64,000 nt of DNA from Syntrophomonas zehnderi OL-4 (GTDB lineage Bacteria > Bacillota > Syntrophomonadia > Syntrophomonadales > Syntrophomonadaceae): contig NZ_CGIH01000026.1 in assembly GCF_000983115.1 (NCBI RefSeq), positions 112,564-176,563 of the forward strand, written 5' to 3'. Under the pieces are notes generated by a model that was not told the DNA's origin, did no database searches, and saw only the letters and a program-made list of their open reading frames with translations. Position numbers and translations under genes: made by a program. Positions 1 through 7,381 of the stretch are shown one piece after another (positions within the stretch are counted from its first letter, which is position 1; the number at the start of each line of letters is the position of its first letter).

Positions 1-122
1 AATCACTTGTAATAATTAACATGAGTGTATAAACTTTAGATAAAGCTATTAATATAAGAAATATTTAGTAAAAAGAAATTATGGAATTAAAACAACGAAT
101 TTATGGCAAGGGGGAAATGTTT

Positions 123-440
123 ATGCAAATGATAGCAATTGAGGATACGCACATTGTTGCAGATAACCTGGCGGTTAGCCGGGCTGTATTTGCTAGCGGG
201 GACAGGCAATATCAGGCCGAGTTAAGACTCTATCTGCAGAAGAATGATTGCCTGGGGATCTGTTTAGGAAGGCATGATAGGGGTATAGATACCAGCGAAC
301 TTAATGATTATTTGTTATCTCATAAAATGGAACTGCGACAGAAAATCAGCACTCAGATACCAGAATTAAGACGTGAATACAGGCAGAAACTGTTGGCTGA
401 TAAGGACGATATTAATTGGCCGGTAGTCAATGCCGGGTAA
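123..440 (+). CDS. hypothetical protein, about 105 aa
   Basis: I do not recognise this protein. It is a soluble, charged product with no membrane segment or clear motif. The C-terminal half is rich in Lys, Arg, Glu and Gln and looks helical. ATG codons lie at 117 and 123, and the reading frame is open from 81. A purine run AAGGGGG at 108-114 sits 8 bases before the ATG at 123 and only 2 before 117, so 123 is the better start. It stands alone at the left edge, convergent with the two small minus-strand genes that follow. A real gene is likely because of the ribosome-binding site and length; function unknown. Confidence 0.55.
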   Translation: MQMIAIEDTHIVADNLAVSRAVFASGDRQYQAELRLYLQKNDCLGICLGRHDRGIDTSELNDYLLSHKMELRQKISTQIPELRREYRQKLLADKDDINWPVVNAG

Positions 441-491
441 ATGTGTTGCGGCAAAACCATGCTATTAACCGGGTTGACTGGCTCGGTCAGG

Positions 492-686
492 TTATATTAA
501 GGCCAGCAATGCTCCTGCCGTCAGCCCGGCTAGAAATGCTATAAACAACGGCTTTAACGGAAGCTTTTTTTCTTGAAGTATAGACTTGACCATAGTTCCT
601 TTGACATTTGTCCAAATCCATTGTATCTTATGATTTTTATCTACATAAATTTTATCCTCGTTGTTTTGCTGCGGAAATAACTGCAT
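492..686 (-). CDS. small C-terminally anchored membrane protein, 64 aa
   Basis: Unrecognised small protein. The first 45 residues are polar and basic, and the last 20 form one hydrophobic, Ala/Leu/Gly-rich segment ending at the stop codon, so a tail-anchored membrane protein is likely. The start chosen is the ATG at 686-684, because GAGGG lies 8 bases upstream, inside the last codons of the preceding gene. The frame is open further upstream to 710, but that would overlap the neighbour. The stop of the upstream gene (TAG, 690-688) and this start are one base apart, which suggests translational coupling of the pair. Confidence 0.5.
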   Translation of the reverse strand: MQLFPQQNNEDKIYVDKNHKIQWIWTNVKGTMVKSILQEKKLPLKPLFIAFLAGLTAGALLALI

Positions 687-687
687 G

Positions 688-882
688 CTAATCCCTCGCT
701 TTTTTTGCACCCGCCTGTATTTTCTTCAACTGATTGATACACCATAGATCCGCAATAATACCAACAAAATATAAAACCCAAAAAAAAGGGTTAAAAAACC
801 AGCCTCGGGCCAGTGCCGGGTAGATTGACAGGACAATAACGGTTGTCAAAACACAGGCTGTTAACTTTAATAATATTTCCAT
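688..882 (-). CDS. small membrane protein, 64 aa
   Basis: Unrecognised. Two hydrophobic stretches (about residues 3-23 and 31-49) predict a two-pass membrane protein with a short basic C-terminus. An AAGGTG element precedes the ATG by 7 bases. It is the first gene of a tight two-gene minus-strand unit with the tail-anchored protein at 492-686. The two may act together in the membrane, but nothing in either sequence shows a catalytic function. Confidence 0.5.
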   Translation of the reverse strand: MEILLKLTACVLTTVIVLSIYPALARGWFFNPFFWVLYFVGIIADLWCINQLKKIQAGAKKARD

Positions 883-972
883 AACCGCACCTTAATAAAC
901 GTATTTTGTTTATTTAATCTGCAAAAAGCTTGTCAGACATATTTTAGCACTTTTTTATATGCCGCCCAATCC

Positions 973-1001
973 TTGCATTGGGTTTCATTTCATGATATAG
1001 T
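973..1001 (+). promoter_or_regulatory. sigma-A-type promoter candidate
   Basis: TTGCAT at 973-978 and TATAGT at 996-1001 are separated by exactly 17 bases. It would read into the gene starting at 1210. A second exact TATAAT lies at 1091-1096 but has a poor -35. The 327-base gap between 882 and 1210 holds nothing else that I can identify. Confidence 0.45.
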
Positions 1002-1209
1002 TTGATGTCTGTAAACATAATGGATCTTTAAAGCAGATGTTTAATTCATCCATTTATGAAAAATCACTGTTTTTTCAAGCGGGATTCACATATAATTTAG
1101 ATATGATGAGTACAATGAATTGTGAAATTTTAAAAACACAGTATCTGTCAGCAATCACCCGGAAAAATTACTCTTTATTTTTATGGCAAATAGATTCGGA
1201 GGTGATCTT

Positions 1210-1611
1210 ATGAGAAATAAATGGGGAAAAGGCGATCCTGTCAATCTATCTGATTTGCTGAGGATTACACCAGTAGCCAACGAAATTCTCCACTTAAGTG
1301 ATGAACTGAACATGACCGTTACTGATGTAATGTGGATTGTGGCTCAAATACTGGAGAATAGCGAAGAACTGGAAAACTCATCGGTTTTTCAATTAGCTGA
1401 TGATATTGTGTCTCTGGATGATGAGTGGGATGAGTCGGATTTGGAGGCCCTGGAGGAAGAACTGGATCAGTCTGCTTACCTGGTAAATGTTAAGATAAAC
1501 GGAACCGGCAGATTCCCGGAAATTGGTTTTAAAGCCGGTATCAATGATAAAGAGGACATGAATTACTTTTTTGATATGATCGTAGAAATGCTTGACCGAC
1601 TGGATGGTTAA
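1210..1611 (+). CDS. acidic hypothetical protein, 133 aa
   Basis: I do not recognise the family. The protein is strongly acidic, with a central Asp/Glu-dense stretch (about residues 60-85) rich in WDE and LEALEEELD-like segments, and no membrane segment or signal peptide. The ATG at 1210 is chosen because a near-perfect Shine-Dalgarno GGAGGTGAT lies at 1198-1206. The frame is open from 1183. An intrinsic terminator follows immediately (1625-1651), so this gene forms a single-gene unit. It may be a small regulatory or binding protein, but that is a guess from charge and size only. Confidence 0.6.
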   Translation: MRNKWGKGDPVNLSDLLRITPVANEILHLSDELNMTVTDVMWIVAQILENSEELENSSVFQLADDIVSLDDEWDESDLEALEEELDQSAYLVNVKINGTGRFPEIGFKAGINDKEDMNYFFDMIVEMLDRLDG

Positions 1612-1624
1612 ACGATTATTTTCT

Positions 1625-1651
1625 AACCCGGGGAGACCCGGGTTTATTTTT
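1625..1651 (+). terminator. intrinsic terminator
   Basis: AACCCGGG (1625-1632) and CCCGGGTT (1637-1644) form a perfect 8-bp stem with a GAGA tetraloop. The stem is followed by a T-rich tract. It ends the single-gene unit at 1210-1611. Confidence 0.8.
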
Positions 1652-1679
1652 AGGCTGATAGTCTGCTATGGAGGAATTT

Positions 1680-2597
1680 ATGCTAATTGACCTTAACCCC
1701 AATATCAAAGTTGTACGGCCCGAGGGTCAAGCCGTATTCCCGTACAGCAATTCAATCTTTATTGACGATAAGGTTAAAACTTTGATAGATGCCGGTTCCG
1801 GAGGAAAAGCATACACTGATATCGCGCCTGAAAAAATCGAGCTGCTTTTGCTGAGTCATTATCATTTTGATCATACCAATGGGATAAGCTTTTTTGAAAA
1901 TGCCCGTAAAATGGTTGGCGAGGAAGAACTGTGGGCCTTTACTGATGAAAACCAATTTCTGCGCTCTTCCGGTTATTTTCGCTGGGAAGAATTAATAGGC
2001 AGTCCCAAAGAGGAAAGCTGGTCAAAATCAATCCACCTTCCAGACGATGTTCCGTCCCGACCTGGATTTCAGCATTGGGAAATGGAAGTTTTCAAGGATG
2101 GTCAAGAGTTTATAGTGGGGGAAACCCGTTTTAATGCTATCCATACTCCGGGTCATTCCCCGGGGCACTATGCCTTCTTTTTTCCTGACCAGAAGATTCT
2201 CTTTTCTGCCGATCTGGATATCTCCCCGCGCGGCCCTTGGTATGGGGGGGAATTTTCTGATTTTGATGATATTGTCCAATCGATAAATAAAATGACGGCT
2301 CTAAAGGCAGAAACATTAGTGAGCTCTCATCGCAGGGTTTTTTACGGACAGGTGGAGCAATTATTGCATGATTATCTCAAGGTTGCCTTGGACAGGGAAA
2401 ACAGAATTCTGGACTGCTTGGATCTACCCTGCAGTCTCGATGATCTGGCCGAACGGGATATGGCTTTTGAATCACTGCCGAAAACATCCCATAATATCTT
2501 CTGGGCGAAAATGATGATTCTTAAACACTTGCAACGCCTAATTAAAATGAGACAGGTAAAACATCTGGGGAATTATCGTTATGTGCGAACTGATTAA
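1680..2597 (+). CDS. metallo-beta-lactamase-fold hydrolase
   Basis: This is an MBL-fold metal-dependent hydrolase. The zinc-binding signature H-x-H-x-D-H (HYHFDH) is present near residue 60. Further ligands are the His of HTPGHSPGH near residue 157, the Asp of SADLD, and a final His in SSHRR. The C-terminal 80 residues resemble the winged-helix-like extension seen in LACTB2-type and hydroxyacylglutathione hydrolase-like proteins. The substrate cannot be read from sequence. The ATG at 1680 has GGAGG 5 bases upstream; the in-frame ATG at 1668 would overlap that site. It is followed 18 bases later by a membrane-anchored hypothetical gene, probably co-transcribed. Confidence 0.85.
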   Translation: MLIDLNPNIKVVRPEGQAVFPYSNSIFIDDKVKTLIDAGSGGKAYTDIAPEKIELLLLSHYHFDHTNGISFFENARKMVGEEELWAFTDENQFLRSSGYFRWEELIGSPKEESWSKSIHLPDDVPSRPGFQHWEMEVFKDGQEFIVGETRFNAIHTPGHSPGHYAFFFPDQKILFSADLDISPRGPWYGGEFSDFDDIVQSINKMTALKAETLVSSHRRVFYGQVEQLLHDYLKVALDRENRILDCLDLPCSLDDLAERDMAFESLPKTSHNIFWAKMMILKHLQRLIKMRQVKHLGNYRYVRTD

Positions 2598-2615
2598 AAA
2601 AAGGAGTTGGCCGCC

Positions 2616-3056
2616 ATGAAAACACGCAACGTAATTTATTTGATTACATTTGCCATAATAGCTTTTTTAATTTTTAAATACGGAGGTGGCGAGGATACCC
2701 CCCCTTTGGCAAGTATCAGCAAACAAGATGTATTAGAGGACTTTGCTGATTTGCAGGATAATCCGGGCATTCCTTCCGGCACGCTGGGCGGAACATATTA
2801 CACCACCGAAGTGTTTTTTCCTGACGATTATACGGGTGATCTGGGCAATGAATTTTATGTAGCCATGGAAGATGGACATTCTATACTTACCCAAAAATAT
2901 GTGATTTACAAAACCACTGCCCAGACAGACCAAAGCGAGAGTTTACAGTATAAACTAAAAGACAGCTGGGAAGATTTCAAACCCCCGGCCGGTAAATATG
3001 AAAGCCATAAATATGATGGAAAGAAATGGATAAAAGTTGAGGTGACCGAAGATTAG
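2616..3056 (+). CDS. membrane-anchored hypothetical protein
   Basis: Unrecognised 146-residue protein. Residues 4-22 form one hydrophobic segment preceded by Lys/Arg (signal anchor or uncleaved signal peptide). The remainder is polar and probably extracytoplasmic, with several Tyr/Asp/Gly-rich stretches. AAGGAG at 2601-2606 is 9 bases before the ATG at 2616; the in-frame TTG at 2607 is too close to that site to be the start. It lies 18 bases behind the MBL-fold hydrolase gene and is probably in the same operon. No catalytic motif is visible. Confidence 0.6.
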   Translation: MKTRNVIYLITFAIIAFLIFKYGGGEDTPPLASISKQDVLEDFADLQDNPGIPSGTLGGTYYTTEVFFPDDYTGDLGNEFYVAMEDGHSILTQKYVIYKTTAQTDQSESLQYKLKDSWEDFKPPAGKYESHKYDGKKWIKVEVTED

Positions 3057-3080
3057 TTTTTTTAACTGCTGCAACTCTAA

Positions 3081-3278
3081 TCAGTCAGATCGGCTGGTTT
3101 TTAGATACTCCCAAAATTCCACCAGGGGAGAATATCTTAAAAGTCCGGTAGCCAGCTCCATAGTACCCAAGATGCCGCAGACGGTTGCCGGCCAGCCGGT
3201 AACCATCTGGCTGCCTGAAAGCAGGAAAAAACAGAATGCAAAAATAATACGGGCCCATACCCCGTCACTCCCGAGCAT
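3081..3278 (-). CDS. DUF2892-like small membrane protein, 65 aa
   Basis: The layout matches DUF2892 (YgaP-type) inner-membrane proteins: a short N-terminus, then two hydrophobic segments (about residues 10-27 and 30-48). These include an ARIIFA-like start and a G-I-L-G-T-M-E-L-A-T-G turn followed by a Y-S-P-L motif. GGAGG lies just upstream of the ATG on the minus strand. The gene is convergent with the 2616-3056 gene and diverges from the peptide unit at 3384. The role of these proteins is not established; in other species they often accompany rhodanese domains, which are absent here. Confidence 0.6.
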   Translation of the reverse strand: MLGSDGVWARIIFAFCFFLLSGSQMVTGWPATVCGILGTMELATGLLRYSPLVEFWEYLKTSRSD

Positions 3279-3382
3279 AAGAACCTCCGTGCTAAATGCT
3301 TTAATCTATAGTATTTTGAATATTAAACCTAAATATGTATGAAATAAGCCATAACATTCCAAAAAAAAGTTGGCAAAAATGC

Positions 3383-3411
3383 TTGCCAAACCTTGCGAAT
3401 GTGATTATAAT
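3383..3411 (+). promoter_or_regulatory. strong sigma-A-type promoter for the 26-aa peptide unit
   Basis: TTGCCA at 3383-3388, a 17-base spacer, then a perfect TATAAT at 3406-3411. The predicted start site is near 3418, about 55 bases before the GTG start of the peptide gene. Confidence 0.75.
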
Positions 3412-3473
3412 ATATTAAACTGGCGTCATCTTTTTATAAGAGGCAGTAATACGATACGATAGGAGGGATATAA

Positions 3474-3554
3474 GTGGATAAAGCCTTAATTGATGAAATC
3501 CTAAGGGAAATCGGTTTAGAGCATATCGATGAAGACGAAACCGATCAGCAATAA
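3474..3554 (+). CDS. 26-residue acidic peptide (novel small protein candidate)
   Basis: A GTG start at 3474 with AGGAGGG at 3461-3467 opens a 26-codon frame ending TAA at 3552-3554. The product is MDKALIDEILREIG followed by a very acidic tail with five Asp/Glu in the last eight positions before Gln-Gln. The first half can form an amphipathic helix. It lies between a near-consensus promoter (3383-3411) and an 18-bp terminator (3553-3600), so the whole transcript would be only about 180 bases. I do not recognise it. The transcript might instead be a small RNA whose ribosome-binding site is coincidental, but promoter, Shine-Dalgarno and terminator together favour a real small gene. Confidence 0.6.
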   Translation: MDKALIDEILREIGLEHIDEDETDQQ

Positions 3555-3602
3555 CTTGGAGCCATTTAAGCAAAGACTCTTAAATGGCTCCAAGTTTTTT
3601 CT
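3553..3602 (+). terminator. strong intrinsic terminator
   Basis: An 18-bp perfect stem (3553-3570 with 3579-3596) has an 8-base loop and runs into six or more T residues. Because the stem is A/T-rich at its base it could also work towards the minus strand for the deacetylase gene. Confidence 0.85.
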
Positions 3603-3612
3603 GGTTGACTTT

Positions 3613-4341
3613 TTATTTTTTGGCGTTTAATTTGCTTAATTCACTAACAGTTTTAAACTCATAGCCCTGATCCTTAAGCTCCTTTATTACCCCTGGCAAG
3701 GCCTCAACCGTCTGTTTGCAGGTATCACTAGCGTGCATCAGAATAATAGCACCCGGATGTACCTTTTTGCTGACTCTTTCCGTAATCGTTGCCACCCCTG
3801 GATTCATCCAGTCCAGAGAATCCACGCTCCATTGAATGACTTCATAATTTATTTCATGGGCTGCGGCAATGACCTGATCGTTGTAATCACCGTTGGGGGT
3901 ACGAATCAGTTTGGCATTCACCCCGGTTACTTCTTTTATATTGTTATGGGCTTTCATGATTTCATCCTTGATTTCTGATTTGCTGAGTTTGCTTAGATTA
4001 ATATGCCGATAACCGTGGCTGGCTATTTCATGACCTTCGGCTTTTATCCTTTTGGGAATTTCCGGGTACTGTTTTACCCAAGGTCCGGATAGGAAAAAGG
4101 TGCACTTAATATTATTCTCCTTTAAAATATCGATTACCGGTGCGGGGGTATTATTCCCCCAACTAATATCAAAGGTTAGAGCCACTGCTTTTTTGTCAGT
4201 TTCGATCTGATAGATTGGTTTTAACTTATGGTAAGCTTGCACATATACCACACTACTGGTTACCAGCAAGGCAGCCAAAACAGCAACGATAGCCAGCTTG
4301 GTTCGCCGATTTAACTGATAAAAACCAAATATTCTGGGCAT
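3613..4341 (-). CDS. pdaB: PdaB-type polysaccharide deacetylase family protein
   Basis: NodB-homology protein of the sporulation PdaB subfamily. It has an N-terminal membrane anchor (about residues 12-32), then the PdaB form of motif 1 (TFDISWGN in place of TFDDG). Motif 2 is SHGYRH with its metal-binding His pair, motif 3 is RTPNGDYN, and LMHASD lies near the C-terminus. In Bacillus PdaB is needed for late spore stability; catalysis has been questioned. The ATG at 4341 is preferred because AAGGG lies 9 bases upstream; the ATG at 4350 abuts that site. It is paired with a second deacetylase 52 bases upstream, probably one operon. The subfamily call rests on the TFDISWG motif. Confidence 0.8.
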   Translation of the reverse strand: MPRIFGFYQLNRRTKLAIVAVLAALLVTSSVVYVQAYHKLKPIYQIETDKKAVALTFDISWGNNTPAPVIDILKENNIKCTFFLSGPWVKQYPEIPKRIKAEGHEIASHGYRHINLSKLSKSEIKDEIMKAHNNIKEVTGVNAKLIRTPNGDYNDQVIAAAHEINYEVIQWSVDSLDWMNPGVATITERVSKKVHPGAIILMHASDTCKQTVEALPGVIKELKDQGYEFKTVSELSKLNAKK

Positions 4342-4393
4342 ATCAACCATCCCTTCTGAAACTTTTTTACATTTTATTTAGAAGAAATGTCCT

Positions 4394-5134
4394 TTATTCT
4401 TTTTTTTCTAATTTCATTAATTCGCTCATCGTAACAAAACGATACCCCTGTTTGGTTAAGTCTGTAAGCAGAAGATCAACAGCTTGGGCGGTAGCTAAAC
4501 CATTTGAGCCGCCATCGTGCAGAATGATAATCTGGCCAGGGGCAATATGCTTTACGATGTGATCTGTGATCGAACGGGAACTGCTGCCTTTCCAATCTTT
4601 ACTATCTGTTTCCCAACTCCAGTAAGCGATTTTAACCTTTTCCTGATCGCAGATTTTAACAAGCTCATAAGACAGATAGCCGCCGGGGGGACGGAACAGG
4701 ATTGGTTTTTGCCCCGTGATCTTATGGATGATATTATTCGTTTGCCTGATTTCGTGGCGGATCGCATCTGTGCTCATATTGTTAAATGCTTTATGGCTAT
4801 AGCTGTGGTTTCCTACTTCATGGCCGCCCTCAACCATCTGCTGCAGTAATTGTGGGTGGGCTTCGGCTTTGTTGCCCATGACAAAAAAAGTAGCCCGGGC
4901 ATTATGTTTTTTAAGGTATTTTAAAATCTTGTCGGTTACACCAGGATCTGGCCCATCGTCAAGGGTTAAGGCCGCTACTTTTTCGCTGGTATTGACCCGG
5001 GTAATGACTATCTTGTTTTTAACCCAGTAATCCATGTTTTCATGCAGGGCGTAGTTATAAAAACCGATAAACATACCCACAAAAAGGAAGCCGCTGAACA
5101 TAAACCCGGCCGCGGTCTTTTTCCACTTGCCCAT
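4394..5134 (-). CDS. polysaccharide (peptidoglycan/chitin) deacetylase family protein
   Basis: A canonical NodB-domain enzyme with an N-terminal signal anchor (about residues 8-28). The five motifs are present in order: TLDDGPD (catalytic base and metal Asp), HSYSHKAF (metal His pair), RPPGGYL, a Trp-containing DSKDW segment, and LHDGG (catalytic His). The enzyme should remove N-acetyl groups from a cell-wall glycan outside the membrane. The ATG is preceded by GGGAGG. It is first of two deacetylase genes on this strand; the second (3613-4341) has a degenerate motif 1, so this copy is the better candidate for the active enzyme. Confidence 0.85.
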   Translation of the reverse strand: MGKWKKTAAGFMFSGFLFVGMFIGFYNYALHENMDYWVKNKIVITRVNTSEKVAALTLDDGPDPGVTDKILKYLKKHNARATFFVMGNKAEAHPQLLQQMVEGGHEVGNHSYSHKAFNNMSTDAIRHEIRQTNNIIHKITGQKPILFRPPGGYLSYELVKICDQEKVKIAYWSWETDSKDWKGSSSRSITDHIVKHIAPGQIIILHDGGSNGLATAQAVDLLLTDLTKQGYRFVTMSELMKLEKKE

Positions 5135-5248
5135 AATAAACGCCTCCCGTCAAATACAATCTATTAAGGGAAGGAAAAAAGTATGCTGGATAGAATTGCA
5201 TGTAAGCCTATCTGTCCATTAATCTGCCGGTAAATATCTATACAGGCC

Positions 5249-5277
5249 TTGATTTTGCCGGCGGATAAATATATAAT
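5249..5277 (+). promoter_or_regulatory. promoter of tRNA-Val
   Basis: TTGATT at 5249-5254, a 17-base spacer, and a perfect TATAAT at 5272-5277. The mature tRNA begins 15 bases after the -10 box. Confidence 0.7.
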
Positions 5278-5292
5278 CATTATTACCGACCA

Positions 5293-5367
5293 GGGCCGTT
5301 AACTCAGTGGGAGAGTGCTTCCTTGACGCGGAAGAAGTCATAAGTTCGAATCTTATACGGCCCACCA
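5293..5367 (+). tRNA. tRNA-Val (anticodon GAC)
   Basis: A full cloverleaf can be drawn. The acceptor GGGCCGT pairs with ACGGCCC, followed by discriminator A and an encoded CCA. The anticodon arm CTTCC-TTGACGC-GGAAG gives anticodon GAC. The T-arm contains GTTCGAATC. It has its own promoter upstream and an intrinsic terminator directly downstream, so it is a monocistronic tRNA gene. Confidence 0.93.
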
Positions 5368-5381
5368 TATATACAAGATAT

Positions 5382-5408
5382 AGCGGGGAATGTAGCCCGC
5401 TTTTTTTG
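5382..5408 (+). terminator. tRNA-Val terminator
   Basis: AGCGGG (5382-5387) pairs with CCCGCT (5396-5401) and is followed by seven T residues. The next 270 bases, up to ytxC, hold no convincing gene. Confidence 0.8.
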
Positions 5409-5679
5409 TTTTTCTGCCTCGAAAATTGCTTGGTGCCGGACTGACCAGCCTGAGAGTAAAGTCCGCACCCCGTTAGGAAAGCGCATGAGTGTCAGGACGA
5501 GGTTGTGGGCCCATACTAAAAGGCTATGGTCGTGTCTGCCTGATAAACCGGGGCAATGTAAAAACAATAAGTGTAAGCAAGAATAATTTCAATTATAGTA
5601 TTATTTTGCTGCGGTCAGAATTGAATAATGAAAAATGGCCTCACATATAATAACGTAAGCATGGTATAGGAGGCCCAAA

Positions 5680-6603
5680 ATGATTTATGAATTACAGATA
5701 ACCACAACGGCTGGGAAAAATATGTTATGGGAGGATTTTTCCCAGAGATTTTGCTGGCTTAGGGAGCGGGGATATTTGCTGGGAGTAACCCGGGTTGCTT
5801 ATGAGAAAAACGACTGCCTGTTTCTTACTTTAAGTCTGCGGGGTAATAACGATGATTTATTTTTGAGTGAGGAAGATATCATATATATTTTCAAACACCA
5901 GATTTCTGAATTTCTGGCTGAGCATATTTTACGGGATTGGGAAGACAAAATGCTTATAAAGGAGGTTGGCAAAAAAAACCGGCATATACCGCCGCAGGAT
6001 CAGGAAATTATTGTGAACAAGGCGGCAGGTTTTTTGCAAAGCTTTAACGAAAATGAAAGTCTTAATCTGTTATTAAACTATGGACGTAAAAATAAAATAG
6101 CCCATAAAATTATGGAGTATCTGTACTCACATAAAAAATTGGTTATTGAAGGGCTTATTAACTTTTGTTTGCCGGATTATTTAACCGACCTAAGATTTGC
6201 AGTAGATCTGGCCTGCGAGGAGTTGCGCAATGAAAAAGAGTATAATGATTTCGTTAAATTACTTAGATATTTTGTGGACACTCAGCCTTCATGTATCCAG
6301 GAGGTCAATCTGCGCATGGATGCAGACGGCCTTTTTTGGCTGTGGGATGGGCAGGGAATCAACATTGAAGAAAAACTCCTCGACTGTTATGGCCTGTTCA
6401 TTGATGAATTAGGCCTGGATGATCTGTTGGTCAGCATTCTGGTTACAGTTTCCCCCCGGCGCATTATTTTGCATAATGTGGAACAATTAAATACTGAACC
6501 GGTAAAAATGATAAGGAAGGTATTCGGTGAGCGAATCAAGGATTGCAGCGGTTGTGAACGCTGCTTCAATAACGGATGGGAGAGCGACAAAAGACACCAT
6601 TAA
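5680..6603 (+). CDS. ytxC: YtxC-like sporulation protein
   Basis: Matches the YtxC family, proteins of about 280-310 residues found in endospore formers and often near thrS. The segment EYNDFVKLLRYFVDTQ near residue 186 is the family's recognisable core. No membrane segment or catalytic motif is apparent. A short Cys-rich patch (CSGCERC) near residue 290 is unusual and could bind a metal. GGAGGC precedes the ATG by 7 bases. An intrinsic terminator (6633-6664) separates it from the following DUF445 gene. The molecular function of YtxC is not known. Confidence 0.75.
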   Translation: MIYELQITTTAGKNMLWEDFSQRFCWLRERGYLLGVTRVAYEKNDCLFLTLSLRGNNDDLFLSEEDIIYIFKHQISEFLAEHILRDWEDKMLIKEVGKKNRHIPPQDQEIIVNKAAGFLQSFNENESLNLLLNYGRKNKIAHKIMEYLYSHKKLVIEGLINFCLPDYLTDLRFAVDLACEELRNEKEYNDFVKLLRYFVDTQPSCIQEVNLRMDADGLFWLWDGQGINIEEKLLDCYGLFIDELGLDDLLVSILVTVSPRRIILHNVEQLNTEPVKMIRKVFGERIKDCSGCERCFNNGWESDKRHH

Positions 6604-6632
6604 AGGCCAGAAAAAAAATAATAACTATATTT

Positions 6633-6664
6633 AGACTAAGCCGGGTGCTTGGTCTTTTTTTTTT
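6633..6664 (+). terminator. intrinsic terminator after ytxC
   Basis: AGACTAAGC (6633-6641) pairs with GCTTGGTCT (6647-6655) with one T-G wobble and a 5-base loop. A run of more than nine T residues follows. Confidence 0.85.
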
Positions 6665-6754
6665 GCAGACTAAATGGCATAACGATCAAATGATTGCTTA
6701 GGGCATGAAAAAGTGCTATTCTTTGAAAGTAATACGGATTATTAGGTGATAAAA

Positions 6755-7357
6755 TTGATTATTAAAATAATTGGCATTTTGTTTATCAGTACATTGATCG
6801 GTTATACTACTAACGTTGTAGCAGTGAAAATGCTGTTCTGGCCGCGCCGGCCGATTAACCTGGGTTTTTACACAATGCAGGGGATACTCCCTAAAAGACA
6901 AGCGCAAATTGCAACCAGTCTAGGTGAACTGGTAGATAAAGAGCTTTTATCAATGGATGATGTCCTGGAACGCGTCAATACCCCTGAAGTACAAGAGAAA
7001 CTGGTTGCCAAGATTTCCGAACTGATGAGGGACAGGCTGAGTGAACTGCTGCCCCGCATCATACCGGCCCGTTTGATTCAGGTGATTATTGAGACTTTGG
7101 ACAGGGTTCTGCTCCAGGAATCGGGCAAATTAATAGATCAGCTGTTTCGTTCCGGACAGGAATTTCTAACCGAGGAGATTCATATCAGCAAGATAGTTGA
7201 AGATAAGGTAAATGCTTTTGATCTTAAGCAACTGGAAGATATGATCAAGGGTGTCTCCGCCCCGGAACTGACATTTATTGAAGTATTAGGCGGCGTAATG
7301 GGCTTTATGATCGGTCTGGTACAGATCGCTATTTTATTGTTTTTGCCGGGCAGTTAG
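6755..7357 (+). CDS. DUF445 family membrane protein
   Basis: DUF445 (YheB-like) protein. A hydrophobic N-terminal segment contains the conserved IGYTTNVVAVKMLFWPRRP motif. Next comes a long amphipathic helical middle (about residues 40-170), and then a C-terminal membrane segment GGVMGFMIGLVQ. About 200 residues is the short form of the family. The function is not established. A TTG at 6755 with AGGTGAT at 6744-6750 is the likely start; a GTG at 6746 overlaps that site. It lies 24 bases before thrS and is probably co-transcribed with it. Confidence 0.75.
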   Translation: MIIKIIGILFISTLIGYTTNVVAVKMLFWPRRPINLGFYTMQGILPKRQAQIATSLGELVDKELLSMDDVLERVNTPEVQEKLVAKISELMRDRLSELLPRIIPARLIQVIIETLDRVLLQESGKLIDQLFRSGQEFLTEEIHISKIVEDKVNAFDLKQLEDMIKGVSAPELTFIEVLGGVMGFMIGLVQIAILLFLPGS

Positions 7358-7381
7358 GCTTAAATGCGGGAGGTTTCAACA

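Noticed and set aside
5304-5567. 87-codon minus-strand frame across tRNA-Val and the following gap
   Set aside because: It is antisense to the tRNA and its terminator and has no ribosome-binding site; the protein end is a common tRNA-antisense artefact.
5420-5570. Possible RNase P RNA or group II intron fragment
   Set aside because: A GAGAGTAAAGTCC stretch and a GGAAAGCG-ATGAGT-like stretch are suggestive, but the other conserved parts are missing: no RNase P core and no intron domain V or intron-encoded protein.
6604-6745. T-box leader for thrS
   Set aside because: The region holds only the ytxC terminator; no GGTGG-ACC core or stem I. The gap directly before thrS is 24 bases.
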